Positions 63,433 to 64,000 of a stretch of 64,000 nucleotides of DNA are shown here, piece after piece. Origin of the DNA: Eledone cirrhosa (lineage: Eukaryota; Mollusca; Cephalopoda; Octopoda; Eledonidae); NCBI GenBank assembly GCA_964016885.1, contig OZ024743.1, forward strand, positions 18,052,499 to 18,116,498, read 5' to 3'. Positions within the stretch are counted from its first letter, which is position 1, and each line of letters starts with the position of its first letter. Below the pieces are notes generated by a model. That model saw only the letters and a list, made by a program, of their open reading frames with translations, ran no database searches and was not told the DNA's origin. The position numbers and the translations under genes were made by a program.

Positions 63433-64000
63433 GGTGAAGACATCGCCTCCAGTCTTTTTCAACGTTTTACCTCTTTTTGAACCGTTCTAAACCTTTTATT
63501 CAAGTTTTAAATTTGATAAAAGTTTAGAAGAAGTGTCCCACCTAATACAGGTGTTCACTAGTAAATAATACGGCACCCCTTTACGGGGTGTCGTATTCGT
63601 ATTTGTGTAAAAATATTTTTTTTGAAAAATGTCAACATGGATAACACAAAGAGAGAGAGAGCACTGTCATACAACACAGACAGTGGGAGACTTTATCAGC
63701 ATGTCAACAAGACAGCGTTCTAGCGGAGGTAAATATAAACGAAAATATTATAAACGAAAAAAGGATTGTTACAGATTTAAAATTAACAAATATTTCTAAC
63801 ACAAACAAGAGCAACAATAACACCAACACCATCACCAAAAATAACAGCGGTAAAGTCCAGATCGACAATAACAAAAATAACAGCGGTAAGGTCGAGAACG
63901 ACAATAACAAAAATAACAGCGGTAAGGTCGAGAACGACAATAACAATGACAATAACAACAGCCACAACAACAATAATAGTAGGAACAGTATCACCAAAAA
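63433..64000 (+). mobile_element. Probable 5' end of a further Tx1-like element
   Basis: Starts directly after (ATT)n, like the 5'UTRs of copies 1-3. At 63567-63597 a hairpin (AATACGGCACCCC, loop TTTAC, GGGGTGTCGTATT) lies 31 bases before an ATG at 63629, resembling copy 2. Downstream, a frame rich in N, S, T and K, with a 36-bp unit repeated three times (DNNKNNSGKVEN), resembles the low-complexity ORF1 N-terminus. Reading frames near the ATG are short and would need frameshifts. The identity is an inference from position and composition. Confidence 0.45.
63830..63940 (+). repeat. 36-bp tandem repeat
   Basis: Three copies of GACAATAACAAAAATAACAG followed by CGGTAAGGTCGAGAAC, with minor changes in the first. 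Period 36, so frame is kept. Confidence 0.85.

Overview
This is a metazoan, almost certainly cephalopod (octopus-like), repeat-dominated genomic window with no host gene that I can support. The taxonomic guess rests on the tRNA-derived SINE copies, whose conserved centre (the stretch containing GGGTCGATAAAATAAAGTACC) I recognise from cephalopod SINEs, and on the dense TA, TG, TC and ATT microsatellites. There is one 200-N assembly gap at 3674-3873.

Layout. 1-214 is an almost perfect foldback element (MITE-like). 215-7861 is AT-rich intergenic DNA with long microsatellites and one full SINE (4083-4275). From about 7862 to 63432 (about 55.5 kb) the sequence is a continuous head-to-tail chain of non-LTR retrotransposons and SINEs, and every link is an (ATT)n tract. 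Two unrelated LINE groups make the chain. (i) R4/Dong-like elements have one ORF: N-terminal SANT/Myb-like region, reverse transcriptase, CCHC finger and a restriction-like endonuclease (RPD...D). All copies are on the minus strand. I separate two families, Dong-1 (many copies, with two 3'-end subtypes) and Dong-2 (three copies, one with an uninterrupted 1216-residue ORF at 36800-40450). (ii) L1-Tx1-like elements have a CCHC ORF1 and an ORF2 with apurinic-type endonuclease, RT and CCHC. All copies are on the plus strand: one old relic, three near-full-length copies and probably the 5' end of another at the right edge.

The strand segregation is what is expected if both groups insert into the same oriented microsatellite: Dong elements end in (AAT)n on their sense strand, Tx1-like elements end in (ATT)n on theirs. 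New insertions leave repeat on both sides, so the landing pad survives and the chain can grow. A later 7.1-kb tandem duplication (18378-25501 and 25502-32615) reads as unequal recombination between two Dong-1 copies, and the crossover can be placed within about 31 bp.

Most ORFs are broken. The Dong-2 copy at 36660-41568 is the only intact one, but it has His in place of the usual Gln of RT motif B. Other points of interest are a possible short in-frame intron at the ORF1/ORF2 junction of all three Tx1-like copies, 446-bp promoter-like monomers in the Dong-1 5'UTR, a 5'UTR shared between the divergent Dong-1 and Dong-2 families, and a minimal non-autonomous Dong derivative made of 5'UTR plus 3' end. 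Clade names come from motif recognition, not from a database search.
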